This document shows, piece by piece, positions 44,745-56,436 of a stretch of 64,000 nucleotides of DNA. The translations under genes were made by a program, and so were the position numbers. The stretch is from Rhipidocladum racemiflorum (taxonomy: Eukaryota; Streptophyta; Magnoliopsida; Poales; Poaceae). The notes below the pieces were generated by a model. It saw nothing but the letters and a program-made list of their open reading frames with translations. It was not told the origin of the DNA and searched no databases. Numbering within the stretch: the first letter of the stretch is position 1; the number at the start of each line of letters is the position of its first letter. The stretch lies in NCBI GenBank assembly GCA_036346355.1, contig CM070580.1, positions 24,481,374-24,545,373 on the forward strand, written 5' to 3'.

Positions 44745-45525
44745 TGTTTGCACCAAAATTTGGCATGTGTGGATAATATCGGCCCAATTTGGAATGGAAG
44801 GTACGATACAGTTAAAATTGAGAGATGCTTCTATGCTCTTCCTTTTAAAAGTTGCACAACTATTAAAGCATGTATGAAGGGTAGATGGTGATTATTTACC
44901 CCTTCGCTTGCTTCAAGATTTGTGCAACTTGTACTAGATGGAAGAGCATAGAAGCACCTCTCGTTAAAATTTGATTATATCCTGTAACCAATATGGATTC
45001 GGTTGCTAAAGCAAAGAGAGTTTGATTCGAAACCGATACGTGTTCGGTTGCCGTATCCAGGATGGACTCGGATCGGCTAAAGCAATATAAAAGGGGACGG
45101 ACCAGGAGGGGAAAAAAAGGTTCAATCCAACACCACACACATTTACCTTTTACAATTCTTTTTGTCGTTTTAATTTTGCAATCATCCATCTTTAAGTCGA
45201 CGAGATCAATAAAGTTGTGTATCGCCGATTGTTGATCTTGACCGATTTCACCCAGGTTCGATCTGTTTTGTGTTGTTACGCATCGCCTGTCAAAGCCGAT
45301 TTCGCCTTATCTACGGATTAGCCGTAATTGGTTGATCTAGTTATCCCCTAATCGGCTTTTAGCCGACTAGTGTCAAGCCGATAAGCGTCGATTTATCGGC
45401 TTTGCTTGATTTACAAACTTTACCTTGTCAATTGCAGGTCAAATTGACTGGCATGCTCTGCAAACCCGGCGTTTGTCTTGTGTGTTCGAGGCTAAGAACC
45501 CTACCTCTCGTTTTTAGCGCGAACA
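44745..45525 (+). repeat. Element D left LTR, with MITE
   Basis: It starts TGTTTGCACC and ends AGCGCGAACA. It is 781 bp because of a 143-bp MITE plus 9-bp target duplication at 44811-44971. It contains a TATA-like ataaaagggg near 45088 and several AGCCGAT words. Confidence 0.95.
44820..44962. mobile_element. Mutator-type MITE (143 bp) in element D left LTR
   Basis: Terminal inverted repeats of 23 bp (GAGAG[A/G]TGCTTCTATGCTCTTCC, one mismatch) bound the element, and a perfect 9-bp duplication GTTAAAATT flanks it (44811-44819 and 44963-44971). A 9-bp duplication is the mark of Mutator-like elements. The right LTR of D shows the empty site with a single GTTAAAATT. Confidence 0.93.
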
Positions 45526-45530
45526 TATTT

Positions 45531-45548
45531 TGGCACGCCTGGTGGGAC
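45531..45548 (+). other. Element D primer-binding site
   Basis: TGGCACGCCTGGTGGGAC lies five bases after the left LTR end. It has the TGG start of a tRNA 3'-end complement. The tRNA was not identified. Confidence 0.65.
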
Positions 45549-45564
45549 AAGAAGGAAGTCAATC

Positions 45565-47784
45565 ATGTTGTTGACCGAAAAATCCACGGCTACCACCGAC
45601 ATCAATGCAGATGCAATAATCGCGCTTGCACTAGCCGATTTAACTCCTGTGCAACAAAAGGAAATTGAAGATCGGAAGACAGCAATGGAAGAGATGATGT
45701 TGAAGTGCTTCCAAAGACACGGCGAGGGGTCACCCAAAAGGTCGCACTTCCAACCATCAACCCTATCGGCGATGCCTCTACTGATCCGGTAAGCCGATAT
45801 GCACCTGGCCAGGCCGATTTATCCACTATGATCGAGCAATCTGTACATCATGCGTTAATCAACCAATCATCGGCTCTGGTATCAATGCTAAAGCCGATGA
45901 TTGAGAACAATGTCAAAACGATTGCTCAAGAGTTGGCAGTGTCTGGGAGTTTGTTAGATCCGTTACAAGCCCTCCCGACATACCCAGCATACTCGATACC
46001 ACCAAATACGAGCGCAGTAAATGCATCGGCTCCATTACCTCCGATGATGCCGACCCAACCTACTGTGTTAAAACCTAGCACTCATATAGGCGGAGTGGCA
46101 CACTACCATGGGCACACGGATGTGGCAAAAATAAACATACCAAATCTGCCCCCCGTGCCTTCTGTTAGTGGGTTTGGACAATCGGCTTGTCGGTCGATTG
46201 ATGCGAGCCAAGCCTACCAATCCCAATGTGCTATGCCTAGAAACCAAACCCCACACAAGGTGGTATCATACGTCGAACCCTTTGTACCTATACCCGAGAC
46301 GTCGACTGTATGGAACAACAATTATGAGCCATTTCCTAGGCATCCGGAGATGCGGTTCAGCCGACAACCCGAGTTCGCACTCGGGGGGCAGGGCGTCAAC
46401 TACGGTGATTGGCAGAGTCATATGGGACAACAAGCCGATAACGTCAATTGGGCCGAACAAATAACTGCTGTATTAAGAGAGAAGTTCGGCCTACAACCAA
46501 AAGGGAGGATAATCGGCTACAAAAAGCCGTATCCCAATTACATAGATCGCATGCCCTACCCCCATAACTACAGGATACCAGATTTTGCCAAGTTTTCAGG
46601 TGATGATTCCGTTACCACTATTGAACACGTCGGACGATTCATGGCTCAGTGTGGGAAAGCCGCACAGTCCGATAGGTTGAAAATTAGACTATTTCCTTTA
46701 TCACTGTCCGGGGCAGCGTTCACTTGGTTTACCAATTTGCCTCCAAATTCGGTTCATCTCTAGAACGATTTGGAAAACCGATTTCATGAATACTTTTTTT
46801 TTCGGAACTATAGAGCTTAGGATCTCTGACCTTAGCTCAGTCCGACAGAAATACGGTGAATCGGTCTCCGACTACATTAGGAGATTCAGGGGCGTGCGGA
46901 ACAGATGCTTTAGTGTAACACTTCCCGATGATCAATTAGCATATCTGGCATTTCAAGGACTGATCCCGCTATTAAAGGAAAAATTGGCAGGGCAGGAGTT
47001 CTCTGACCTAGGTCATCTACTCCATCGTGTATCGGCGCATGAAAGTCGATATGCGGAAAACAAAGGGTTCAAGGATAAATTTAGATCGAATGGCAATGAA
47101 AAAGCCAAAGTAAATATGGTAGAGTATAATCCAAGCGACACTTCTGAGGACGACGAAGCAGATATAAATATAGCCGAGTGGACTAAGGGCGCTAAAAGGC
47201 CACTCGTTTGCTCTCTGCTTAAGCCAATAAAAAACAAAACAGAAGTCAAATATTCGTACGATGTGTCAAAATGTGATAAGATATTCGATTTATTGCTTCA
47301 AGAAAAACTTATAAAATTATCAGAAGGGCACGTCATCCCGTCGGCTGATGAAATTAAAAAGCGAAGGTATTGCAAGTGGCACCATTCCTTTTCGCATAAT
47401 ACTAACGATTGTAATATTTTTCGGCAACAGATTCAATCGGCTATTGCCGATGGACGGTTGAAGTTTGCAGATGAGTCGGCTATGCAGATAGATGTGAATC
47501 CTTTCCAAATCAACATGGTCCAGTGTTCGCGGAAAGGAAAGGAGCTCATGAAAGAGGATGTCAAGCCGACCAAGAAAGTTGAAATCCGGTCAAAGGGAGA
47601 TGAAACGGTGCAAATCACCATCGGCTCAATACAAATCGAGGCTGATAAAAATGGTCAAAACTCGAGGACAGTAAAGCCGAAAGGGGATTTGGAAGTTGGG
47701 AGATGGTATAAAGCGGAGAAAGCCCCAAGAAAAACCAGCTTCAAGCCAAAGCCAACTTTCTCGCAATTCTTGGAAAAAATATGA
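45565..47784 (+). pseudogene. Element D gag
   Basis: The first part is split at its start between two frames: 45565-45792, then an open frame of 352 codons at 45705-46763 that ends with the gag core (FAKFSGDDSVTTIEHVGRFM, RLFPLSLSGAAFTWFTNLPP). A stop and a frameshift near 46763-46786 precede the rest of the core (QKYGESVSDYIRRFRGVRNR). A region CKWHHSFSHNTNDCNIFRQQ near 47380-47430 has C and H spaced like a divergent zinc knuckle (C-x2-H-x9-C). The protein should form the capsid; the copy is broken. Confidence 0.85.
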
Positions 47785-48085
47785 AAGGATAAGCCACAGA
47801 CAAAACTCCCAACGACCGAACTACTTTCACCGGCCAAGTATTCATCGACCAGGCAAATACTATCGGCTAGACGCCCCTCATTGGCCAACTACCGAAGAAG
47901 AAGAACATCGGCAGTGCCCCTTTTGGCAATTTTGCTGGGAGAGAGGGAAGACCTTACCTACAGTGCTATCATGCCCTATGCAACACCCAATTAGACATCG
48001 GCCAAATAGATCGGCTAAAGACATGTTGTCTAGGCCGGTGCACGATCGACTAGGGGCATAGAGCAGAAGGTCGATCCATGAAAGA

Positions 48086-49152
48086 TTGTCAATACCAGAA
48101 CAAGGCGAGTTTTCTGGAACTCAAGAAGCGCCGGCTTCCAACGACACTGTCAGGACGGAGTTCGACAGCGAAATGAGCAATCTGGCTAGAAAAATCAGAA
48201 AGCCAATAGAACCTAAACCGAGGTGGTGCCCTTCGGGTCTTAGCAAATCGCAACGCAGGCGACTTCAACGGCTAAAGACACAAGAAGAAAGGGAAGCCAA
48301 AAGAGAGAGAGAAAGAGATCGGGTATTCAATAAGCTGAGGCCGATACCAATTGGAAAACAGGAGTGGAGGAAAAAAGAGCAAACCGATAGCGATTCAGAT
48401 CAATCGGTTGATTCTGGATCTCCAATGATCCGAGACGATACACTGCCAATGGACATAAACATGGTGTTCACTTTACCCGCTGAGTTCAAAACCGAGGTAG
48501 AATCGGCTAAGTATTCGCCCAGTTGTGCCTTGGTGCACTGGATGCCGTATTCGAAAAGCCTCAAGACATGCATCGGCATCTAAAGCCACTATATCTCAAA
48601 GGCCATATCAATGGCTGACCGATATCGCGGATGTTGGTCGATGGTGGGGCGACAGTCAATCTTATGCCTTTGAGCACCTTTAAAAAATTAGGCAAAGCCG
48701 ATGAAGATCTGATTAAGACAAACATGGTATTGAACAATTTCACGGGAGACCCCACCGAAGCAAAAGGCGTAATGATGACGGAATTGACAGTCGGCAGTAA
48801 GACTTTGCCAACTGCGTTTTTTGTGACAGAAGCGAAGGGCAATTATAGCGTGCTCCTCGGACGGGACTGGATCCAGGCTAATTGGTGCATACCATCGACC
48901 ATGCATCAAAAATTAGTACAGTGGAACGGTGACACAGTTGAAGTTGTATCTGCCGATACATCGGCTCATATTGCCATGGCCAGCCCTGACACTAACTGGC
49001 CACACGAAGAAGCCGAATGCATATCGGGAAAGGTTTTGGATGATTGTGATTTTATCTGCATCGAGAAATCAGGATTCAAGCCGATCAGCGTTAAACCCAA
49101 TACGTTTGATCGGACAAGCGAAGTAGTAAGGAGATGGAGTCCAAAACAATAG
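48086..49152 (+). pseudogene. Element D linker and protease
   Basis: A charged linker (48086-48583; WCPSGLSKSQRRRLQRLKTQ) is followed by the protease frame 48631-49152 with active site LVDGGATVNLMP and the closing motif NYSVLLGRDWIQANWCIPST. The D-G-G-A form of the active site is common in this group of elements. A frame change at about 48583-48631 separates the two. Confidence 0.8.
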
Positions 49153-51451
49153 CGAAATTACAAGAGAAAGTGAGGAGCTATCGGCGAGAGGAGTACGAAG
49201 AGGCTATTGAAGATTTCGAAGAAGAAAGACGAGGGCAAGGCTTCACCTCTGCTGATTTGCTTGAGGAAATCGATATCGGAGAAGGCGATAGGAAAAGACC
49301 AACGTTTGTGAGCGCTAGATTAGAACCAAGCTACAAAGCAAAGTTGGTTGAGATACTAAGAAAATACAAAGATTGCTTTGCATGGGAATACTATGAAATG
49401 CCAGGTTTAAGCCGACAGCTTGTCGAACATCGGCTACCCATAAAAACTGGGTACCGGCCATTCAAACAAAGATTCAAGACTCGGTTTAATCCCTGCATCG
49501 CGATGCCATAAAAGAAGAGGTGGGACGATTACTAGAGGCAAAGTTTATCAGGCCTTGCCGATATGCGGAGTGGGTCTCAAATATCGTCCCTGTAAGGAAG
49601 AAAAACGGCAAGCTTCGGGTGTGTGTTGATTTTAGAGATTTAAATAAAGCCACGCCAAAAGACGAATATCCGATGCCTATAGCCGATATACTCATCGATG
49701 CTGCATCCGGAAATAAAATCATAAGTTTTCTTGATGGAAATGCCGGATATAATCAAATATTCATGGCAGAAGCCGATATACCCAAAACGGCCTTCAGATG
49801 CCCAGGAGCTTTAGGGCTATACGAATGGACTGTCATGACGTTCGGCTTGAAAAATGCTGGCGCCACTTATCAACGCGCCATGAACCATATTTTCCATAAT
49901 CTAATCGGCCATACTGTAGAAATCTATATCGATGATGTTGTTGTGAAATCCAAAGAAGACTGGAAACACTTAGACGATTTGGAAAAGATGTTCGAGAGCA
50001 CAAGGGTACACGGATTAAAGATGAATCCACTCAAGTGCGCTTTTGGGGTATCGGCTGGATAATTCCTCGGATTTACAGTGCATGAAAAAGGGATTGAAGT
50101 AAACCAGGCAAAAGTAAAAGCGATAGTCGATACCAAGCCGCCGACAAATAAAAAGGAGCTACATGTATTAATCGGCAAAATTAATTACCTGCGGCGCTTT
50201 ATTTCAATTTTGTCCGGACGGATTCGTGCTTTCACACCACTACTGAAGATAAAAGACAACCAAGAATTTGAATGGGGAAACGACCAGCAGAAGGCTTTCG
50301 ATGATGTAAAGAGTTACCTGATGAAACCCCCGGTGTTGGTCGCACCAAAGAATGGCATACCTTTCAAATTGTATATATCAGCAGAAGGAGATACGATATG
50401 AGCAGTTCTGACACAGGAGGCTGATGGAAAGGAACAAGTCATATTTTATTTAAGCTGACGACTTTTGGATGCAGAAATCAGGTACCCCCTAGTGGAAAAG
50501 TTATGTTTATCTTTATACTTCGCTTGCACCAAATTAAGGCTTTACATCTTGACATCAAAATGCGTTATAGTGTGCAAAACCGACGTGATTAAATACATAC
50601 TATCCGCACCGATTCTACGAGGTCGACTCGATAAATGGGCATATGCTTTAACCGAGTTCAACCTAACGTACGAATCGGCTAAAGCTGTGAAAGGACAAGC
50701 TATAGCCGATTTTCTTACGGGAAGTGTCACGTTAGCTGGGACAGCCGATGTTACTCCTTGGCAATTGTACTTTGACGGATCTGTTTGCCAAGAGGGTGAA
50801 GGCATTGGCATAGTGTTAATTTCACCCAAAAGACAAGACTTTGAATTCTTGTATCGGCTTAATAGCCGATGTTCTAATAATCAAGCAGAGTATGAAGCAC
50901 TGCTAAAAGGGCTACAGTTGCTGGAAAGCATCGGGATAAAAGACGTAGAAGCCTTCGGGGATTCGATGTTAATTGTACAACAGGTCAAAGGAGAATACCG
51001 ATGCAATGACGAAACGCTAGCTCAATATTTGCATCAATGCCTCCAAATTATTGAAACATTCACAACATTCTCCACAGAGCGTATCCCCAGAAAAATCAAT
51101 GACAAAGCAAACCTGTTGGCACAATGGGCATCAGGTTATAGAAGTAAAAGTCGACAGGAATCGATCGAGTCAAACGATTGGCCGATCATGCGCGCCCATC
51201 CTGTCGACTGGAGAATAGAAATAAAGAATTATTTGTTGGATCCATCTAAGCCGACTGAGCGAAAAGTCCGGCATAAAGCACTAAAGTACGTTATATTGGA
51301 AGATGTATTATATTTCCGAACCATGGAAGGCCTGCTGCTAAGATGTTTGGGAACAGAGAAAGCCAATGTAGCAATGGGAGAAGTCCATGAAGGGATTTGC
51401 GGATCACATCAGTCGGCCCACAAAATGAAATGGATGCTAAGACGAACATGA
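49134..51451 (+). pseudogene. Element D reverse transcriptase and RNase H
   Basis: The RT N-terminal region (49134-49511) is followed, after a frameshift, by a frame with VPVRKKNGKLRVCVDFRDLN, FLDGNAGYNQIFMA, WTVMTFGLKNAGATYQRAMN, the catalytic box IYIDDVVVKSK and then, across in-frame stops at 50060 and 50399, the connection region. RNase H shows WQLYFDGSVCQEGEG, NNQAEYEALLKGL with its catalytic glutamate, and FGDSMLIVQQV. The in-frame stops and the frameshift make it inactive, although all catalytic motifs remain. Confidence 0.9.
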
Positions 51452-52466
51452 TACGTCTGGCCGACGATGTTAGAAGACTGCTTCAAGTATTACAAAGGAT
51501 GTCAAACATGTCAAAATTTTGGTAACATACAGTCGGTACCAGCATTGGCTTTACACCCGATCGTCAAACCATGGCCGTTCAGGGGGTGGGGTATAGACAT
51601 CATCGGCCAAAATATTCCTAGCATCCAGTAAGGGCCATAGATTCATTCTTGCTGCCACGGACTACTTTTCAAAGTGGGTCGAAGCCATACCACTCAAGAA
51701 AGTTACTAGCGCGGAATTAGTCGGCTTTGTGAACTAACATATCGTCCATCGGTTTGGAATTCCACAAACAATCACAACCGACCAAGGGACGGTATTCATG
51801 TCTAAAGAGTTTCAATACTACGCGAAAAGCATAGGTATCAAGTTACTCAATTCCTCGCCCTATTACGCTCAGGCTAACGGACAAGCCGAGTCGTCAAACA
51901 AGACTTTAATAAAATTAATAAAAAGGAAAATCGAGGAAAAACCAAGGAGTTGGCACACTACGTTATCAGAAGCTTTATGGGCATATCGGCTATCGTATCA
52001 TGGATCGATTAAACTATCCCCCTTCCAGTTGGTGTACGGACAAGAAGCCATTTTGCCCGTTGAAATCAATATCAGCTCAGCCAGAACGGCTCAACAAGAT
52101 AATTTGCCAGCCGATGAGTACAAGCAAGCAATGCTGGACAACCTGGACGACCTAGCCGAATTAAGGCAAATCACACTGGATTGGCTTAGAAGGAACAAGG
52201 AAAGAGTTGCCAGATCATACAATAAGAAGGTCGTGCCGAAATCTTTTAATCAAGCCGATTTAGTATGGAAAACTATATTGCCGATCGGATCTAAGGATAA
52301 TCGATTTGGCAAGTGGTCCCCGACGTGGGAAGGGCCTTATAAAATAAATCGGCCGATCGACGGAAACTCATACATACTTGAGACCTTGGATAGATTCGTG
52401 TTGCCTAAAGCAATCAATGGAAAATATTTGAAGGCGTACTACCCTAGCGTTTGGATCGGATCCTAA
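51452..52466 (+). pseudogene. Element D integrase
   Basis: After a stop at 51449-51451 the zinc region (CFKYYKGCQTCQNFG) and the first core motif (FRGWGIDIIGQN) are visible, then frameshifts up to 51798. The C-terminal half is open (51798-52466): SPYYAQANGQAESSNKTL with the catalytic glutamate, FQLVYGQEAILPVEI and the tail WEGPYKINRPIDGNSYIL. It is inactive because of the breaks in the core. Confidence 0.85.
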
Positions 52467-52622
52467 ATACAAAAGCAGAATTGGTTAAAAAGCCGATTCC
52501 AAAAGCACGCACATAGTGCCAAGGCAAAAGATCGGTTAAACAGCCGATCAAATTACATCATCCAAAAGAACTGTTTACATCATAAACTTAAGACACCAAG
52601 TGTTAAAAGCAGTGCTAAAAGG

Positions 52623-55525
52623 TTACAGCCCTGATCCGGGCAGATGGGCTCCTAAACCTGACAGCGCTCCCGCAGCCTTGGCAATAACATCTTGGACATT
52701 GTCCACAATACATTTATCATCAGCCGCGCTACCAGGGATGGTTTTGATCTTAGTCGATTGCTGCTTAACCTCAGCTACAATTCCACCTATGGCGCGCTTC
52801 TGATCAGACAAAGACGAGGCCGACGTGGTGAGAGACAACTGGTGGTCGGCTAGTTGTTGGGTGACCTTGGCCAGCTGCTCCTCCAGAGATTTCTTCGCAG
52901 TTTCCAAATCTTGGTGCTTCGCCTTGGCCAATTTATAATCGGCCATATCCTTATCAAACTGGTGTTTCTTGGCCTTCGCGTCAGCTACCAACTTGTCCAG
53001 GATAGGTTGGTCCTCTTGCTGCGCAACCCACTGGGCTATCCTCTCCCTGGTAGCTGCGACCGTCTCCCTCTGAGCGTCTAGATGACAGACGTCCAAAAGG
53101 GCCATCATGACTTTCGGGGGCAGGTCGGCTTCCACCGTAGCCATAGCCGTCCTCAGGGGTTGTGTGTCGGCTAGGAGCCGGACTTCAGGCTGCATGACTT
53201 CGTTAAAAAGGTGGTTGAGCCTCTCTTGCATTCCTGGTACGGAAGTCACGGCAGCCGATACCTCCACAACCGCGTTGATTATCAATTGGACGTCGGCTGG
53301 GTAGTCATCGGTAGCCAGGATCTCGAGGTCGCCCAACTCATCCAGAGTAAAGCCCAGAAGGTCAGCAGGGTCGGCCAAACCCGGTGAGGCAGGCGCGAGT
53401 TCTGTTGATGATGGCACGATAGCAGGGGCCGAAACCAACGGCGGCGACGCTGAATTGCCCTGGATATCGGCAAGGACCCCAGCCACTTGTACAGAAGGCG
53501 ACGGCTGATGCAAAGGAAAATAGTATCAAATGGATGGATAAAAATCGAAAATATAATCAAAGAAATTCTACCTCTGTGGCCGACTGGCTCGGAGAGTGAT
53601 GGGCACTTTGCTCTGTGGGCTTTGGAGGTCTCTTCACTTTTGATTTCGTTTTTGTCCTCTTTGAAAGCAGCAAGCAAACGAAGTGTGAGCAGAGGATGAG
53701 TATGAGGAGAGAGAGCCGATGTTTAAAGGATGTTGAAACTTACTCGTTGGGCGTTTGCTCTGGGTAAGTTCAGAAAGAGATGGGCTCCGAACGCTAAGAG
53801 TGCCAGACGCGTAGCCAGTAAGACTGATTGACTGACCGGACCTTCTCTTGTGGCCACTAGCAGCAGCTGCTGCGGGATCGAGCGCCTGTCCGACAGTGCC
53901 CGTCTCGATCTAGTATGACAAACATGACAACTGGTTAAAACCGATGCATGAGAAGGGATCAAACATACCATTAAAAGACAAATACCTCTTCGGCTACCGA
54001 AGAGTTGGTGTAACCGGAACTCTCACCGGCACTAGCGGAGGGGTCTATCGTCGGCTCTTGGAAGTTAGGAAGGAATAAAGAAATGATGGCCGACGGGGAC
54101 CTATCCAACAGAAGAGCCTCTGCTATAGGTGCCCACCATTGTGAGAAAGAAGCCGATCGACGAGAGTTGAGGAAAAAATGAGGCAACGATAGGATTTGAA
54201 ACTCGTCGACCAGCTCTAAGACAATCTCCGCAGCTGCTTGACTGGTCACCCTAGATCGGGGTTCAATACGCTCGAGCAACGAAAAACGCGTGATGGTTTG
54301 GCCAAAGCCCAGTTGGCGGGCGTAAACAGCGGGGTGATAGAATTCATATGATGGTTGAAACGTTCGATTCCTGGTGTTTAAGCCGACATGGAGTATGCAG
54401 GGGGAAAGGAAAAGCTTATAAAGATTTAGCGTTGATTGGGACATTTCAGAACTGTCGGCAGCCAAAGGCAGGAAGGAAGGTCAAGGAGTATCGGCTGCAT
54501 CAGTATAACTAAAGAAATCACGCTGGCCAAAAATGGATCAGTCCAAGGTAAGGAAAAAGTTTAGGTATTTATATAGGCCAGCCGGGGTGACTTTTAGCTC
54601 ACCAGCAGAGCACATGATGAACTTCTCCCCATAGGATCGGCTGGCCTGGTACTGAGGAGCTGAGGTTTCGGGATAGTCTTCTCGAGGGAAAGCCGAGTTA
54701 CCTTGATGATCAGCTAGGATGGATCGGCTGAAAGAGAAATAGAGCCAAACCTGAATAAACCAAAGGGGTCCTCCCACATTCACTACCACATGGTTAGCAA
54801 AACCAGAAAAGAGTCGGCTACGGATAACGTGCATCATTTGATACACGGACCCTAAAAATAGCTTTCCTAGCGAAAGCCGATGGCCCTCCACCAGTCGCTC
54901 TGCTACTAGTTGGAATGTTTGGGTAGGACCAAGAGAGGCTCCGCAGAGAAGATACCGATCAAGCCAGAGATTGAGAAAAGCGACGTGCTCTTCATCCGAC
55001 ACTAGCCCATTGACCTTGTTGTTATTTTGAATATATTTTTGCCACCCTTCCCCTTTGGATTGGATCAGCTTGTATGAAGGCTTACCACTAAAAGTCGATA
55101 TTTGGTCACCATCCGGTCGAAGGCAGCAAAGCTCAGCGACATCAAGGAGGGTGGGACCAATGGGACAAGTAGGGAAAAGAAAGGCATTGAATGAGTCTGA
55201 CCAGAAGTAACATGCCGTGGCTACCATTGGTTTGTTGGCTTCGGGATTGGCTAAACTTAAGGGAAGACTCGGCTACACCCATTCGCTCCCACTCTGCTCT
55301 TTTCTGAGCCGACACCCTAATGTACCAAGATCTCCACCCTTTTAAGGGAGTAGGCCAGGCTCTGAAACTCTTTCCCCATTCTTTTACGTTATACCCGGTA
55401 GCCGATAAAGGGAGTCTAGGGATCTCTTCATTAATTACTGCGTCGGCCCCCATATTGCCTACCGATCCTAAGAAAAACTGATCGTTGCTGCCAGGGATTG
55501 GAATGAATACCTGGGAAGGATCCAT
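52623..55525 (-). pseudogene. Element D antisense plant-mobile-domain (PMD-like) gene
   Basis: On the strand opposite to gag-pol a multi-part gene starts at 55525 (MDPSQVFIPIPGSNDQ). After one frameshift near 55255 the PMD core follows (55227-54538): FWSDSFNAFLFPTCPIGPTL, LDVAELCCLRPDGD, FLNLWLDRYLLCG, GKLFLGSVYQMMHVI and VGGPLWFIQVWLYFSF. Its end lies at 54465-53971 (YEFYHPAVYARQLGFGQ), then a Ser/Pro linker and a coiled-coil tail (53513-52623). The fold is that of the 'aminotransferase-like, plant mobile domain' family, known both as host genes (MAIN type) and inside transposons. A TATA box lies 98 bp upstream. Gaps between parts may be introns. The function is unknown. Confidence 0.75.
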
Positions 55526-55622
55526 TGCTGCCGATTTCGAGGAGGCCAAGGAGGGACAGAGAAAGCCGATTGCTGAAGGAGCGAGAGCTTGAGAGCATGA
55601 AAATGACCATGGGGGACCCACA

Positions 55623-55630
55623 TATTTATA
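55623..55630 (-). promoter_or_regulatory. TATA box for the antisense PMD gene
   Basis: The minus strand reads CTATAAATA, 98-105 bp before the ATG at 55525. Its place fits a separate promoter for the antisense gene, inside element D just before the right LTR. It is not experimentally supported. Confidence 0.5.
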
Positions 55631-55808
55631 GCACGGTGAAAAAGGTGAACAGACGGGAACAGTTTTTGCATTTAAAGCGCACCGAGATTTTTACGGCGTC
55701 ATTGAATGGAGCGGTTACCAAGAATATATTTCACGGAGGCTGATCGACGGATTGGCCGATACAATTTTTTGAAAGACAACAAGTTATCTTCCAAAAACGG
55801 GGGGCATA

Positions 55809-56436
55809 TGTTTGCACCAAAATTTGGCATGCGTGGATAATATCGGCCCAATTTGGAATGGAAGGTACGATACAGTTAAAATTTGATTATATCCCGTAAC
55901 CAACATGGATTCGGTTGTTAAATCAAAGAGAGTTTGATTCGAAATCGATACGGGTTCGGTTGCCGTATCCAGGATGGACTCGGATCGGCTAAAGCAATAT
56001 AAAAGGGGACGGACCAGGAGGGGAAAAAAGGATCAATCCAACACCACACACATTTACCTTTTACAATTCTTTTCGTCGTTTTAATTTTGCAATCATCCCT
56101 CTGTAAGTCGACGAGATCAATAAAGTTGCGTATCGCCGATTGTTGATCTTGACCGATTTCACCCAGGTTTGATCTGCTTTGTGTTGTTGCGCATCGCCTC
56201 TCAAAGCCGATTTCGCCTTTTCTACGGATTAGCCGTAATTGGTTGATCTAGTTATCCCCTGATCGGCTTTTAGCCGACTAGTGTTAAGCCGATAAGCGTC
56301 GATTTATCAGCTTTGCTTGATTTACAAACTTTACCTTGTCAATTACAGGTCAAATTGACTGGCACGCTCTACAAACCCGGCGTTTGTCTTGTGTGTTCGA
56401 GGCTAAGAACCCTGCCTCACGTTTTTAGCGCGAACA
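55809..56436 (+). repeat. Element D right LTR
   Basis: It is 628 bp, TGTTTGCACC to AGCGCGAACA, followed by ATAGT. It lacks the MITE seen in the left LTR and otherwise differs from it at about 4% of sites. Confidence 0.95.

Larger units (their letters stand above)
44745..56436 (+). mobile_element. Ty3/gypsy retrotransposon D with antisense PMD gene
   Basis: LTRs at 44745-45525 and 55809-56436 and target duplication ATAGT (44740-44744 and 56437-56441) define an 11.7 kb element. The plus strand has gag, protease, RT, RNase H and integrase; a 3-kb tail carries an antisense gene. The LTRs, after removing a MITE, are 629 and 628 bp and differ at about 25-30 sites by eye (about 4%), so D is older than C. 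The word AGCCGAT/ATCGGCT is repeated all along the element. The general layout matches Tat-type elements, but the sequence is unlike element C. Confidence 0.95.

Noticed and set aside
23254..56436. Idea that elements C and D are one ancestral insertion duplicated with the eEF1A unit
   Set aside because: Their LTR ends (TGTCGGGG against TGTTTGCACC), lengths, primer sites and antisense genes differ, and LTR divergence gives different ages.
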